Assembly (NCBI GenBank): GCA_937916085.1
Contig: CALGGO010000067.1
Location: forward strand, 1-39,205
Length of the DNA: 39,205 nt
Source: an uncultured Prevotellaceae bacterium
Lineage (GTDB): Bacteria; Bacteroidota; Bacteroidia; Bacteroidales; Muribaculaceae
Direction of reading: 5' to 3'
Position 1 is the stretch's first letter. Each line of letters begins with the position of its first letter. The notes beneath the pieces are model-generated. The model did no database searches. It was not told the origin of the DNA and saw nothing but the letters and a program-made list of their open reading frames with translations. Positions 31,759-38,685 of the stretch are shown here, one piece after another. Position numbers and translations under genes: made by a program.

Positions 31759-32862
31759 ATGTCCACACTGAAAGTTCTACTGAAAAAAGAGGTGCTGCAA
31801 TTCAAGCGCAACTCCTTCCTGCCTAAGCTCGTGGTGGTGTTTCCCATCATGATAATGCTCATCATCCCCTGGGTGACGACGATGGACGTGCGCCATGTCA
31901 GCGTGAGCGTGGTTGACAACGACCACTCGCAACTCTCGCAGCGCATCACCGCCAACATTAATGCCAGCGAGTACCTCACCCTGCATAGCGTGACCACCAG
32001 CTTCGACCTCGCGTTCAAGAGCCTGGAGCAGGGCGACGTGGATGCCATCCTCGAGATTCCGCAACACTTTGAGAAAGGGTTTGCCACTGGCAGCGTCAAG
32101 AAGCTGAGCATCAGTGCCAACAGCGTGAACGCCACCAAGGGCAGCCTCGGGTCGCAATATTTGGCACAGACTGTGGCATCAAGCATCAAGGAGATGCGGG
32201 CAAGCCTCTCGCCCACACAGGCCGGTGACCTCGTGGTGATCCAGAACCGCTACAACCCCACCTTGGAATACCGCAACTTCATGATACCGGCCATCCTGGT
32301 GATACTGATTATCATCATCACAGGCTTCCTGCCAGCGCTCAACCTGGTTGGCGAGAAAGAGGCAGGAACCATCGAGCAGATCAACGTCACGCCAGTGAGC
32401 CGTTTCTCTTTCACCCTCGCCAAGCTCATCGTCTATTGGGTGGCGGGGCTCATTGTCATCACCATAGCACTGATTGTGGCTTGGCTGGTATATGGACTCA
32501 CGGCAGTGGGCAGCCTGCTCACCATCTACACCGGTGCCTTCCTCTTCATCCTGGTGATTTCGGGGTTTGGACTCATAGCGTCTAACATCTCATCGACCAT
32601 GCAGCAGGCGGTCTTCTTCATGTTCTTCTTTGTGATGGTGTTCATGCTCATGAGCGGACTGCTCACCCCCATCGAGTCGATGCCGCAATGGGCGCAATAT
32701 GTCACCTATGTGCTGCCGCCGCGCTATTTCATCACCATTATGCGCTCGGTGTTCCTCAAGGGAGCCACCTTCTACGACATGCGCTTCAACTTCCTGGCCC
32801 TCGCCATCCTCGCCGTGGTGATGAACCTGGGCGCAGCACTCACCTACCGCAAGCGCTCCTAA
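31759..32862 (+). CDS. ABC-2 type permease 2 (YbhR/YbhS-like)
   Basis: The 367-residue protein has the same layout as permease 1: one N-terminal helix (LVVVFPIMIMLIIPWVTTMD), a periplasmic domain, and five C-terminal helices with GEKEAGTIEQINVTPVSRF as coupling motif and MFFFVMVFMLMSGLLTPIES. Only 6 bases separate it from permease 1. It is the last gene of the operon; a palindrome-rich stretch without clear terminator follows. Substrate unknown; the E. coli homologue exports drugs and may move sodium. Confidence 0.92.
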   Translation: MSTLKVLLKKEVLQFKRNSFLPKLVVVFPIMIMLIIPWVTTMDVRHVSVSVVDNDHSQLSQRITANINASEYLTLHSVTTSFDLAFKSLEQGDVDAILEIPQHFEKGFATGSVKKLSISANSVNATKGSLGSQYLAQTVASSIKEMRASLSPTQAGDLVVIQNRYNPTLEYRNFMIPAILVILIIIITGFLPALNLVGEKEAGTIEQINVTPVSRFSFTLAKLIVYWVAGLIVITIALIVAWLVYGLTAVGSLLTIYTGAFLFILVISGFGLIASNISSTMQQAVFFMFFFVMVFMLMSGLLTPIESMPQWAQYVTYVLPPRYFITIMRSVFLKGATFYDMRFNFLALAILAVVMNLGAALTYRKRS

Positions 32863-32875
32863 CCCCTTCACAAAA

Positions 32876-33178
32876 CGATGTTTCATAAGCACACGCTGGA
32901 GATTGGACACAAGAACATAAGCTCACGCTGGAGATTGGACACAAGAGCATAAGCTCACATAAGGCACATAAGTCTTGTTCCTGAGACTATTTATGTTCTT
33001 ATGACTATCTTATGTTCTTATGTCTAAAAAAAACCTTGTGAAACAATGGGGTCAGACCCCGATGTTTCACTTGAGATTGGACACAAGAACATAAGCTCAC
33101 ATAAGGAACATAAGTTTTGTTCTTGAGACTATTATGTTCTTATGTCTATCTTATGTTCTTATGTCTAAAAAAACCGTG
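32876..33178. repeat. Palindromic and tandem repeat region
   Basis: Two 32-nt direct repeats (32892-32923 and 32924-32955, one mismatch) containing GAGATTGGACACAAGAACAT, followed by two larger units (about 32933-33032 and 33073-33175). Each large unit carries left-arm words ACATAAG and GGAACATAAG and the reverse words CTTATGTTCTTATGTCT, so each can fold into a long imperfect hairpin. A copy of the GTGAAACA...TGTTTCAC palindrome lies between (33038-33070). Nothing protein-coding is visible. Confidence 0.8.
33038..33070. repeat. GGGGTCAGACCCC palindrome (copy 1)
   Basis: Nested stem GTGAAACA/TGTTTCAC around GGGGTC-A-GACCCC. A second 33-nt copy is at 33319-33351 (two mismatches), and its right arm CGATGTTTCAT recurs at 32876-32886. 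The core resembles a short palindrome seen in many bacterial genomes. Confidence 0.75.
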
Positions 33179-33318
33179 TGGAAACCATGAGGACACTATT
33201 ATTTCAAAAAGCCACTGGCTGAAACTCGGCACTGTCGCCTGCGGCTCCTTCTGTTATCGGACAACAATTAGTTTTAATTCGTTTAATTAGTGTGCCTTTG
33301 TTGTGTCGTAGGTGTAAA

Positions 33319-33351
33319 GTGAAACAATGGGGGCAGACCCCGATGTTTCAT
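33319..33351. repeat. GGGGTCAGACCCC palindrome (copy 2)
   Basis: GTGAAACA, then GGGGGCAGACCCC, then TGTTTCAT. It differs from copy 1 at two positions, one in the loop-proximal stem. Confidence 0.75.
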
Positions 33352-33400
33352 TAGTCTGTTTGTCCGAACTTGTCTGACTGTGTCTGACCTTGTTTTAACC

Positions 33401-33440
33401 AAAAAAACAAGCACCGTGGCGGAAAAACCGCACGGCGCTT
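33401..33440 (-). terminator. Rho-independent terminator of the FISUMP gene
   Basis: On the minus strand AAGCGCCGTGCGG, a TTTTT loop, CCGCCACGGTGCTT and then a run of seven T (33401-33407). It follows the stop of the gene at 33525 by about 85 bases. Confidence 0.8.
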
Positions 33441-33524
33441 GCTTAACGTGACTAATTCTTTATTTTTTAAGTTTTCAAGCTATAGGCTGTAGATTACCAT
33501 GTCGCACTTGCCCGACTGATGGTG

Positions 33525-34376
33525 CTAATTCTGCGGCACTCGCACTGCACGCACGCTTTGACCGTAGTCGCGGCCGAGGATGCCCCAGTCCACGTTGCCC
33601 AAGCTGAAGTAGAGGTCGTAGGCGTAGCCCGGGTAGGAGCTGTCGAGCGTGCGCGACCAGTAGTCGCCGAGGGTGCCGGCTTCGTAGAGCGAGCTAGTCC
33701 CGCGGTAGCCGGCGGCAGGCAAGAACAACGACGCGCCGTTGATGTTGCTCGTGAACAAGCGGCCGTTCACGCCGTTCCTCGTGGTCCATTCGCTGGTGCA
33801 GTTGTTATACAACTCTTCCATTTGGTCCTTCGACGGCATGCGCCACTCCGCGCCCCAGGCGGCGGTGGCGGCATCGTCCTCGGGGTCAAGCTCGGTCTTT
33901 CCGTCAGTAAAGCCGTTGTAGCCATAGTCGCCGCTGGTGCAGTACTTGGTCAATTGGTAGTAGTCACCGTTGCACCACTTGTAGGTGCTCAAGTCATAGA
34001 CATCCTTGGGCGAAGTTTCTCCCCAAGCAAAGTAGTCGCCATAGTCTTCAGGGCTGCTGGCGCCCACGTTCATCGTCGCCCACTGCGTGCCGCTGGGCAG
34101 ACCCAGGTCAATGTAGTCATGGCCGTCGTCATGGCTCACATAGAGCAGCACGTTATAGACCCATGTGACATCACCCACCGTGATGTAGCCGTCGCCGTCC
34201 TGGTCGCCTGCGACCATTGCACTGCCGTCGTCATAGAGCAGATAGTTGTAGAGCACGGTAACGTCGCTGGTTGTGCACTCTCCGTCGCCATCCACGTCGC
34301 CGCTCACGGCCGGTGACTGAGCCATTGCCGCGCCGCACACGGCGAACATTGCAATTACAGATAGAATTTTCTTCAT
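33525..34376 (-). CDS. Secreted dockerin-like / FISUMP-domain protein
   Basis: The 283-residue protein has a signal peptide (about 1-20, ending GAAMAQ), two calcium-loop repeats (residues 27-38, DVDGDGECTTSD, and 58-69, DQDGDGYITVGD), each followed by a YNYLLY/YNVLLY helix, as in type I dockerins, and then a Fibrobacter succinogenes major paralogous domain from about residue 88 (YIDLGLPSGTQWATMNVG, YFAWGETSPK, GAEWRMPSKDQMEELYNN, VRAVRV). It is probably cell-surface or secreted. The ATG at 34376 is chosen because 64 upstream codons would cover a structured RNA leader and lack a signal peptide. Confidence 0.85.
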   Translation of the reverse strand: MKKILSVIAMFAVCGAAMAQSPAVSGDVDGDGECTTSDVTVLYNYLLYDDGSAMVAGDQDGDGYITVGDVTWVYNVLLYVSHDDGHDYIDLGLPSGTQWATMNVGASSPEDYGDYFAWGETSPKDVYDLSTYKWCNGDYYQLTKYCTSGDYGYNGFTDGKTELDPEDDAATAAWGAEWRMPSKDQMEELYNNCTSEWTTRNGVNGRLFTSNINGASLFLPAAGYRGTSSLYEAGTLGDYWSRTLDSSYPGYAYDLYFSLGNVDWGILGRDYGQSVRAVRVPQN

Positions 34377-34703
34377 GTTAAACTCTGTTTTTCTTGCCTC
34401 TAAAGTCTCCCGAATCGCGGCTGGATTATAATTAGGAAAAAAGATAGCGTGGAGACTTGTCTGGTTTATTTGCTTAGAGGTTTCGGCATACCCACCACAA
34501 AATAAACAGTATCCCCCACGCCATGCCGATATACTGTTCCCGCCTATGTGGGGGATAAGTATAGGCACGCGAAGGCGCTTTTTATTACTGCTTATCCCTT
34601 GTGGTTGAAATTTGCCGAATTTCTAAGCAAGGATAACGCAAAAACGCTTTCTTTGTATGTCTTCCGGTAAGAGCTTGACGCTACAAGTTTGCCTGAATTG
34701 CTG
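34377..34703 (-). promoter_or_regulatory. Long, strongly structured 5' leader RNA of the FISUMP gene
   Basis: About 320 bases separate the promoter from the ATG. Perfect complementary pairs: 34397-34403 with 34474-34480; inside it 34403-34410 with 34451-34458; 34483-34489 with 34523-34529; 34511-34519 with 34548-34556; 34507-34512 with 34531-34536; 34592-34597 with 34631-34636, enclosing 34607-34612 with 34618-34623. Some pairs exclude each other, so alternative folds are possible. No conserved reading frame is apparent. It may be a cis-regulatory RNA or a multi-copy element; I do not recognise a named riboswitch class. Confidence 0.6.
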
Positions 34704-34735
34704 CAAAGGTAGTAAAAAGTTTTTAAGACTACAAG
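34704..34735 (-). promoter_or_regulatory. Promoter of the FISUMP gene and its leader
   Basis: On the minus strand CTTG (34732-34735), 20 bases, TACCTTTG (34704-34711). Confidence 0.65.
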
Positions 34736-34796
34736 ATGAAACAGTAATTTTTTCAACGTTTTTTCAATATTGTCTATTTTGTCTAATCGCTGAAAA

Positions 34797-34828
34797 TTTG
34801 CATATTTCGTGCAATGGTTGTAAATTTG
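34797..34828 (+). promoter_or_regulatory. Promoter of the HAD phosphatase gene
   Basis: TTTG (34797-34800), exactly 20 bases, TAAATTTG (34821-34828): full consensus. The ATG lies 20 bases after the box. Confidence 0.8.
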
Positions 34829-34848
34829 CGGTCTAATCAGCAATAGCC

Positions 34849-35514
34849 ATGACCGATAAAGCAATAAAAGGCGTTTTGTTTGACCTCGACGGGGTGTTGA
34901 TCGACACCGAGGGCACTTACACGCAGTTCTGGGAAGCCGTTGACCGCCGCTTCCCCACTGGTGTGGAAGGCTTTGCGCAGGTAATCAAGGGCTCGAACCT
35001 CCACAACATCTTGCACACCTATTTCCCTACTGAAGAGCTGCGCGCACAAGTGACCGAGATGCTAAACGACTTCCAGCGCGACATGCGCTACGACTACTTC
35101 CCTGGCGCCATCGAGCTGCTTGAGGAGTTGAAGGGCAACAATGTGGCGTGCGGCATCGTCACCAGCAGCGACCGCAGCAAGATGGCTGCGCTCTATGCCC
35201 AGCATCCCGACTTCGCCAGCCATTTCGCCGCTATTGTCACTGGTGAGATGGTGAGCGAGCCCAAGCCGTCGCCCGAATGCTTCCTGCTCGGCGCTGAGTT
35301 GCTGGGCATCGACATCAAGGATTGCGTGGTGGTTGAGGACTCCATCAACGGTCTCAAAGCTGGCATGGCAAGTGGTGCGCGCGTGATTGGCGTCGCCACA
35401 ACTTGCTCCAGCGAGGCAATAGATCCTTATTGCCATTTAGTTCTTAATGACATTTCCTATTTAAGCACAAAAACCATCTTAAATGAAGCTAACAAGCTGA
35501 CAAGGCAATGGTAG
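34849..35514 (+). CDS. HAD-superfamily phosphatase, beta-phosphoglucomutase-like
   Basis: The 221-residue protein has HAD motif I FDLDGVLIDTEG (residues 11-22), motif II GIVTSSDRSK (about 102), motif III lysine in SEPKPSPECF (about 142) and motif IV VVVEDSINGLKAGMASGARV (about 158). A helical cap lies between motifs I and II, as in subfamily I phosphatases and beta-phosphoglucomutase. The substrate is probably a sugar phosphate. The last residues (NKLTRQW) and stop codon come from the repeat at 35491-35549, so the C-terminus has been changed by that element. Confidence 0.88.
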   Translation: MTDKAIKGVLFDLDGVLIDTEGTYTQFWEAVDRRFPTGVEGFAQVIKGSNLHNILHTYFPTEELRAQVTEMLNDFQRDMRYDYFPGAIELLEELKGNNVACGIVTSSDRSKMAALYAQHPDFASHFAAIVTGEMVSEPKPSPECFLLGAELLGIDIKDCVVVEDSINGLKAGMASGARVIGVATTCSSEAIDPYCHLVLNDISYLSTKTILNEANKLTRQW

Positions 35515-35549
35515 CAGTCGTAACATTACACTTGTATCGTTCGCTCGTC
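35491..35549. repeat. Dispersed AGCTGAC-type repeat (copy D), arm of a 59-bp inverted pair
   Basis: Matches the reverse complement of 37118-37176 at 58 of 59 positions. It starts AACAAGCTGACAAGGCAATG and ends ACTTGTATCGTTCGCTCGTC. It includes the HAD stop codon. Confidence 0.85.
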
Positions 35550-35588
35550 TGCTAAAAACGATAAACGATAAACAAAAAACTTAAAACT

Positions 35589-36068
35589 ATGAAGATAAAG
35601 ACATTACTCATCGCAGCAATCATCGCAGCCCTGTTGACAGGCTTTACAGCCTGCAAGTGCAAGAAGGACGAAAATCAGTCATCAAAGCCGTCAAAAGAGA
35701 CGATTCAAGTGGTTGATAATAAAGACGAGGTCACCTTCTTGCAGGATTTCCTTGAGCATTATATCAAGCTGAGCGGCAAGGAGGCTCAAGAGCTTGCACG
35801 CAAGCATCTCACCGCCAGTTTCTACAGCACCTACATCGAGAATTGCAATAACCAAGACAATGCCATCGATGTGATTTGCGAGGTCTTGACCAGTGAGAAA
35901 GTGGAAAAAATCGACACGATAATGAAGGGCAGTGAGGATCCCTCAAGCTTCATCGTGCAAATTATCGCAAAAGACGCCGAAGGGAAAGAATTCACACAAC
36001 AATATGACATGACTGTAGTGAAACAAGACGGCAAGTTCAAACTCGACGACAGCCAAATCTACGACTAA
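35589..36068 (+). CDS. Small lipoprotein, NTF2-like / DUF3828-like (uncertain)
   Basis: The 159-residue protein has a lipoprotein signal (about 1-21) with Cys22 in GFTACKCKKD. The mature part is an alpha+beta domain: FLQDFLEHYIKLSG, LTASFYSTYIENC, then beta strands SSFIVQIIAKD, QQYDMTVVKQDGKFKLDDSQ. The pattern of helices plus a curved sheet suggests an NTF2-like or DUF3828-type domain, but I am not sure. It is convergent with serA and shares a bidirectional terminator with it. The gene lies between the two arms of a 59-bp inverted repeat. Confidence 0.7.
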   Translation: MKIKTLLIAAIIAALLTGFTACKCKKDENQSSKPSKETIQVVDNKDEVTFLQDFLEHYIKLSGKEAQELARKHLTASFYSTYIENCNNQDNAIDVICEVLTSEKVEKIDTIMKGSEDPSSFIVQIIAKDAEGKEFTQQYDMTVVKQDGKFKLDDSQIYD

Positions 36069-36085
36069 AGCAAGGCGTATAAAAT

Positions 36086-36124
36086 AAGAGCGTGTGTCAA
36101 AATAGAATTTTGACACACGCTCTT
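36086..36124. terminator. Bidirectional rho-independent terminator
   Basis: Perfect 18-bp stem (36086-36103 with 36107-36124, core AAGAGCGTGTGTC) and a three-base loop. T-rich on both sides in each reading direction. It serves the lipoprotein gene and serA, which converge here. Confidence 0.9.
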
Positions 36125-36157
36125 GTTATATCGTTGTGCTATTGTGACTGAGCTGTC

Positions 36158-37075
36158 TTACCTGTTGACCTGGAAGCGGTTGAAGCCGTCTTTGAGGTGG
36201 GCTACCACTTGATTGGCGGCAGCGAGGCCAGCGTTGATGTTAGCTTCGGCAGTCTGGGCACCCATCTTCTTGGGAGTGAAGAACACTCTCTCGGGGAATT
36301 TCTCCTCGAGGAGAGCGGCGTTGTCGGGCTTCACGTCGGCGACATATCGCAGGTCAGGGCGCTGCTCGAGCACGGCTGCGAGGTCTTCCTCGTTGATGAC
36401 CTCCTTGCGTGCGGCGTTGATGAGCGTGCCTCCTTTAGGCATGAGCTCCAAGAGGTGGCGGTCCACCGACTTGCGGGTCTGGTCGTTGGCAGGGATGTGG
36501 AGACTCACGAACTGGTTGTTCTTGTAGAGCTCCTCCACGCTGTGGACGGGCACGATGCCGTCGGCTTCCATAACCTCGTCCTTAACGAATGGGTCGAGGG
36601 CGCTCACTTTCATGCCAAAGCCCTTAGCGATGCGCGCCACATTGCGGCCCACAGCGCCATATGCGTGAATGCCTAAAGTCTTATCTTTAAGCTCGGTGCC
36701 CGAAGTGCCGTTATAGCGGTTACGGATGAGGCTAACGACCATGCCAAACACGAGCTCGGCAACGGCGTTGGCGTTCTGGCCGGGGGTGTTCATCACGCAC
36801 ACGCCATGCTTGGTGGCCTCGTCGAGGTCGATGTTGTCGTAGCCGGCACCAGCGCGAACTACCACCTTAAGTTGTGGCGCTGCGTCAAATACTTCCTTGT
36901 CAACTTTGTCGCTGCGCACGATGAGTCCAGCACAATCGGCAACGGCGTTAATCATGTCCTGCTTGGTGCCTTTCTCAACGAGTACGAGCTCATGACCACC
37001 TTGTTCAACAACTTCGCGGATGCCAGTAACGGCAGCTGCAGCAAAAGGTTTCTCGGTTGCAACTAAAATCTTCAT
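36158..37075 (-). CDS. serA: D-3-phosphoglycerate dehydrogenase, short Bacteroidales form
   Basis: First step of serine synthesis: 3-phosphoglycerate to 3-phosphohydroxypyruvate with NAD+. The 305 residues lack the C-terminal ACT regulatory domain. Seen: VVRAGAGYDNIDLDEATKHG (73-91), the Rossmann GIHAYGAVGRNVARIAKGFG (135-154), and Arg223 in LINAARKEVI. At the usual catalytic histidine (T-P-H-x-G-A) the sequence is TPKKMGAQTAEA with Lys269-Lys270, which I recall as usual for Bacteroides SerA. It is downstream of serC in one unit, separated by a repeat. Confidence 0.92.
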   Translation of the reverse strand: MKILVATEKPFAAAAVTGIREVVEQGGHELVLVEKGTKQDMINAVADCAGLIVRSDKVDKEVFDAAPQLKVVVRAGAGYDNIDLDEATKHGVCVMNTPGQNANAVAELVFGMVVSLIRNRYNGTSGTELKDKTLGIHAYGAVGRNVARIAKGFGMKVSALDPFVKDEVMEADGIVPVHSVEELYKNNQFVSLHIPANDQTRKSVDRHLLELMPKGGTLINAARKEVINEEDLAAVLEQRPDLRYVADVKPDNAALLEEKFPERVFFTPKKMGAQTAEANINAGLAAANQVVAHLKDGFNRFQVNR

Positions 37076-37099
37076 TGTTTTTTCGTTTATCGTTTTTAG

Positions 37100-37192
37100 C
37101 TAACGAGCGGACTAGCTGACGAGCGAACGATACAAGTGTAATGTTGCGACTGCTACCATTGCCTTGTCAGCTTGTTCCTTGTTAGCTTGTTA
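37100..37192. repeat. Dispersed AGCTGAC-type repeat (copy E), inverted relative to copy D
   Basis: The core 37118-37176 is the reverse complement of 35491-35549 (58 of 59). Extra short words (AGCTAACGAGCGGACTAGC on one side, GTTAGCTTGTTAGC on the other) extend it. It fills the gap between serC and serA. Confidence 0.85.
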
Positions 37193-37196
37193 GCGT

Positions 37197-38267
37197 TTAA
37201 TGATTATTCTCAAACTCCTTCATGGCTCCTACAAGCACCTTCACGCTCTCGAGAGGCAGGGCGTTGTAGAGCGAAGCGCGGAAGCCTCCCACGCTGCGGT
37301 GTCCCTTGATGCCCACGATGCCCTTGCTGGTAGCGAAGTCGAGGAAGTCCTTCTCGAGCTCTTTGTACTCGGGCTTCATCACGAAGCACACGTTCATCAG
37401 GGAGCGGCTGTCGGCATGAGTAGTGCCCACAAACATGCGGCTGCTGTCGATAGCGTCGTAGAGGCATGCGCCCTTCTCCTCGTTGATGCGCTGCATCTCT
37501 TTCACGCCGCCAATCTCCTCCTTGAGCCACTTGAGGGTCTGCAATGCGGTAAAGATGGGCAATACCGGAGGCGTGTTGAACATCGAGCCCTTGTCGATGT
37601 GGGTTTGATAGTTAAGCATGGTGGGGATAGCGCGGTCAACCTTGCCGAGGATGTCCTTCTTAATGATGATGAAAGTAACACCTGCGGGAGCAAGGTTCTT
37701 CTGTGCGCCACCATAGATGAGAGCATACTTCGAGACGTCAACTGGGCGAGAGAAGATGTCGCTCGACATGTCGGCTACCAGAGGCACGTTAACATCGAGG
37801 TCTTCACGCAACTCGGTGCCATAGATGGTGTTGTTGGTAGTGATATGAAGATAATCGGCATCGGCAGGAACGGTGAAGTTCTTGGGGTAGTAAACGTAGT
37901 TGTCTTCCTTAGATGAAGCCACTACTTCAACCTCGCCAAAGAGCTTAGCCTCCTTGATGGCCTTGTTGGCCCATGTGCCAGAGTCAACGTAGGCAGCCTT
38001 AGTCTTAAGCAGGTTGTAAGGAACCATGCAGAACTGAGTGCTGGCGCCACCACCGAGGAACACCACCTCATACCCCTCGGGGATATCAAGCAATTCCTTG
38101 AAGAGTGCCTGTGCCTCGTCCATTACAGCCTGGAACTCCTTGCTGCGGTGAGAAATCTCAAGAACCGATAAGCCTGTACCGGCAAAATCACGAATGCCCT
38201 CAACAGTCTTATCAATAGCATACTGACTTAAAATTGATGGGCCTGCATAGAAATTGTGCTTCTTCAT
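37197..38267 (-). CDS. serC: Phosphoserine aminotransferase
   Basis: Second step of serine synthesis: 3-phosphohydroxypyruvate and glutamate to phosphoserine, PLP-dependent; it also acts in pyridoxal phosphate synthesis. The 356 residues begin MKKHNFYAGPSILSQYAID, with LEISHRSKEF (36-45), FLGGGASTQF, DMSSDIFSRPVDVSKY (167-181) and the PLP lysine Lys190 in YGGAQKNLAPAG. The ATG at 38267 is chosen since the 30 residues upstream of it in frame are Phe/Lys/Asn-rich leader sequence. It is first in the serC-serA unit, with a TACTTTTG box at 38314-38321. Confidence 0.95.
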   Translation of the reverse strand: MKKHNFYAGPSILSQYAIDKTVEGIRDFAGTGLSVLEISHRSKEFQAVMDEAQALFKELLDIPEGYEVVFLGGGASTQFCMVPYNLLKTKAAYVDSGTWANKAIKEAKLFGEVEVVASSKEDNYVYYPKNFTVPADADYLHITTNNTIYGTELREDLDVNVPLVADMSSDIFSRPVDVSKYALIYGGAQKNLAPAGVTFIIIKKDILGKVDRAIPTMLNYQTHIDKGSMFNTPPVLPIFTALQTLKWLKEEIGGVKEMQRINEEKGACLYDAIDSSRMFVGTTHADSRSLMNVCFVMKPEYKELEKDFLDFATSKGIVGIKGHRSVGGFRASLYNALPLESVKVLVGAMKEFENNH

Positions 38268-38313
38268 AAAATGTAGTTTGTTTAAAAAAAAATGGTAATA
38301 AAAAATCTTTTGG

Positions 38314-38321
38314 CAAAAGTA
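38314..38321 (-). promoter_or_regulatory. -7 box (TACTTTTG) of serC-serA
   Basis: TACTTTTG on the minus strand, 46 bases before the serC ATG. No good -33 box at the normal spacing. A second TTGGCAAAAG word occurs at 38351-38360. Confidence 0.55.
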
Positions 38322-38357
38322 CCTATTTTTATTGATTTCAGCACTATTTTTTGGCAA

Positions 38358-38579
38358 AAGAAATTATGTTATAAAACATAATCAAACTTTCTTACAAATG
38401 CTATTTTTTATTGTTTTGAGGCATTAAATCTATAAATAGACTCCTTTTTATTAGGCATTTGTGTGGAATGTTAATCAAATTGTGATTTTATGCTAATTTT
38501 TGTTAGACGTTTAAATATAATAAACACCTGTGAAAAATGGATAAAAGTGGAAATTATGCTAAAAAACATTGTTTTAAAA
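38358..38579. other. AT-rich intergenic region between serC and gdhA
   Basis: About 220 bases of strongly AT-rich sequence without coding potential, RNA gene or strong hairpin. It is probably the upstream control region of gdhA and serC; I see no repeated binding site that I can support. Confidence 0.5.
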
Positions 38580-38611
38580 TTTCGCTGTTCCACTTTTTTG
38601 ATATAAATTTG
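38580..38611 (+). promoter_or_regulatory. Promoter of gdhA
   Basis: TTTC (38580-38583), 20 bases, TAAATTTG (38604-38611). The predicted leader is about 70 bases. Confidence 0.6.
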
Positions 38612-38685
38612 TGCTGTTCTTTTGAAACAAGAATTATTAAAACAGTAATTTTTTTATAAAGTTAATTTTCTAAATCATTTCAATC

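Noticed and set aside
33519..34316. 265-codon plus-strand reading frame
   Set aside because: Antisense to the FISUMP gene, Val/Ala/His-rich and unlike any known protein.
34592..34864. 90-codon minus-strand frame in the structured leader
   Set aside because: It overlaps the promoter and HAD start, has no similarity to known proteins, and the region is better explained as RNA structure.
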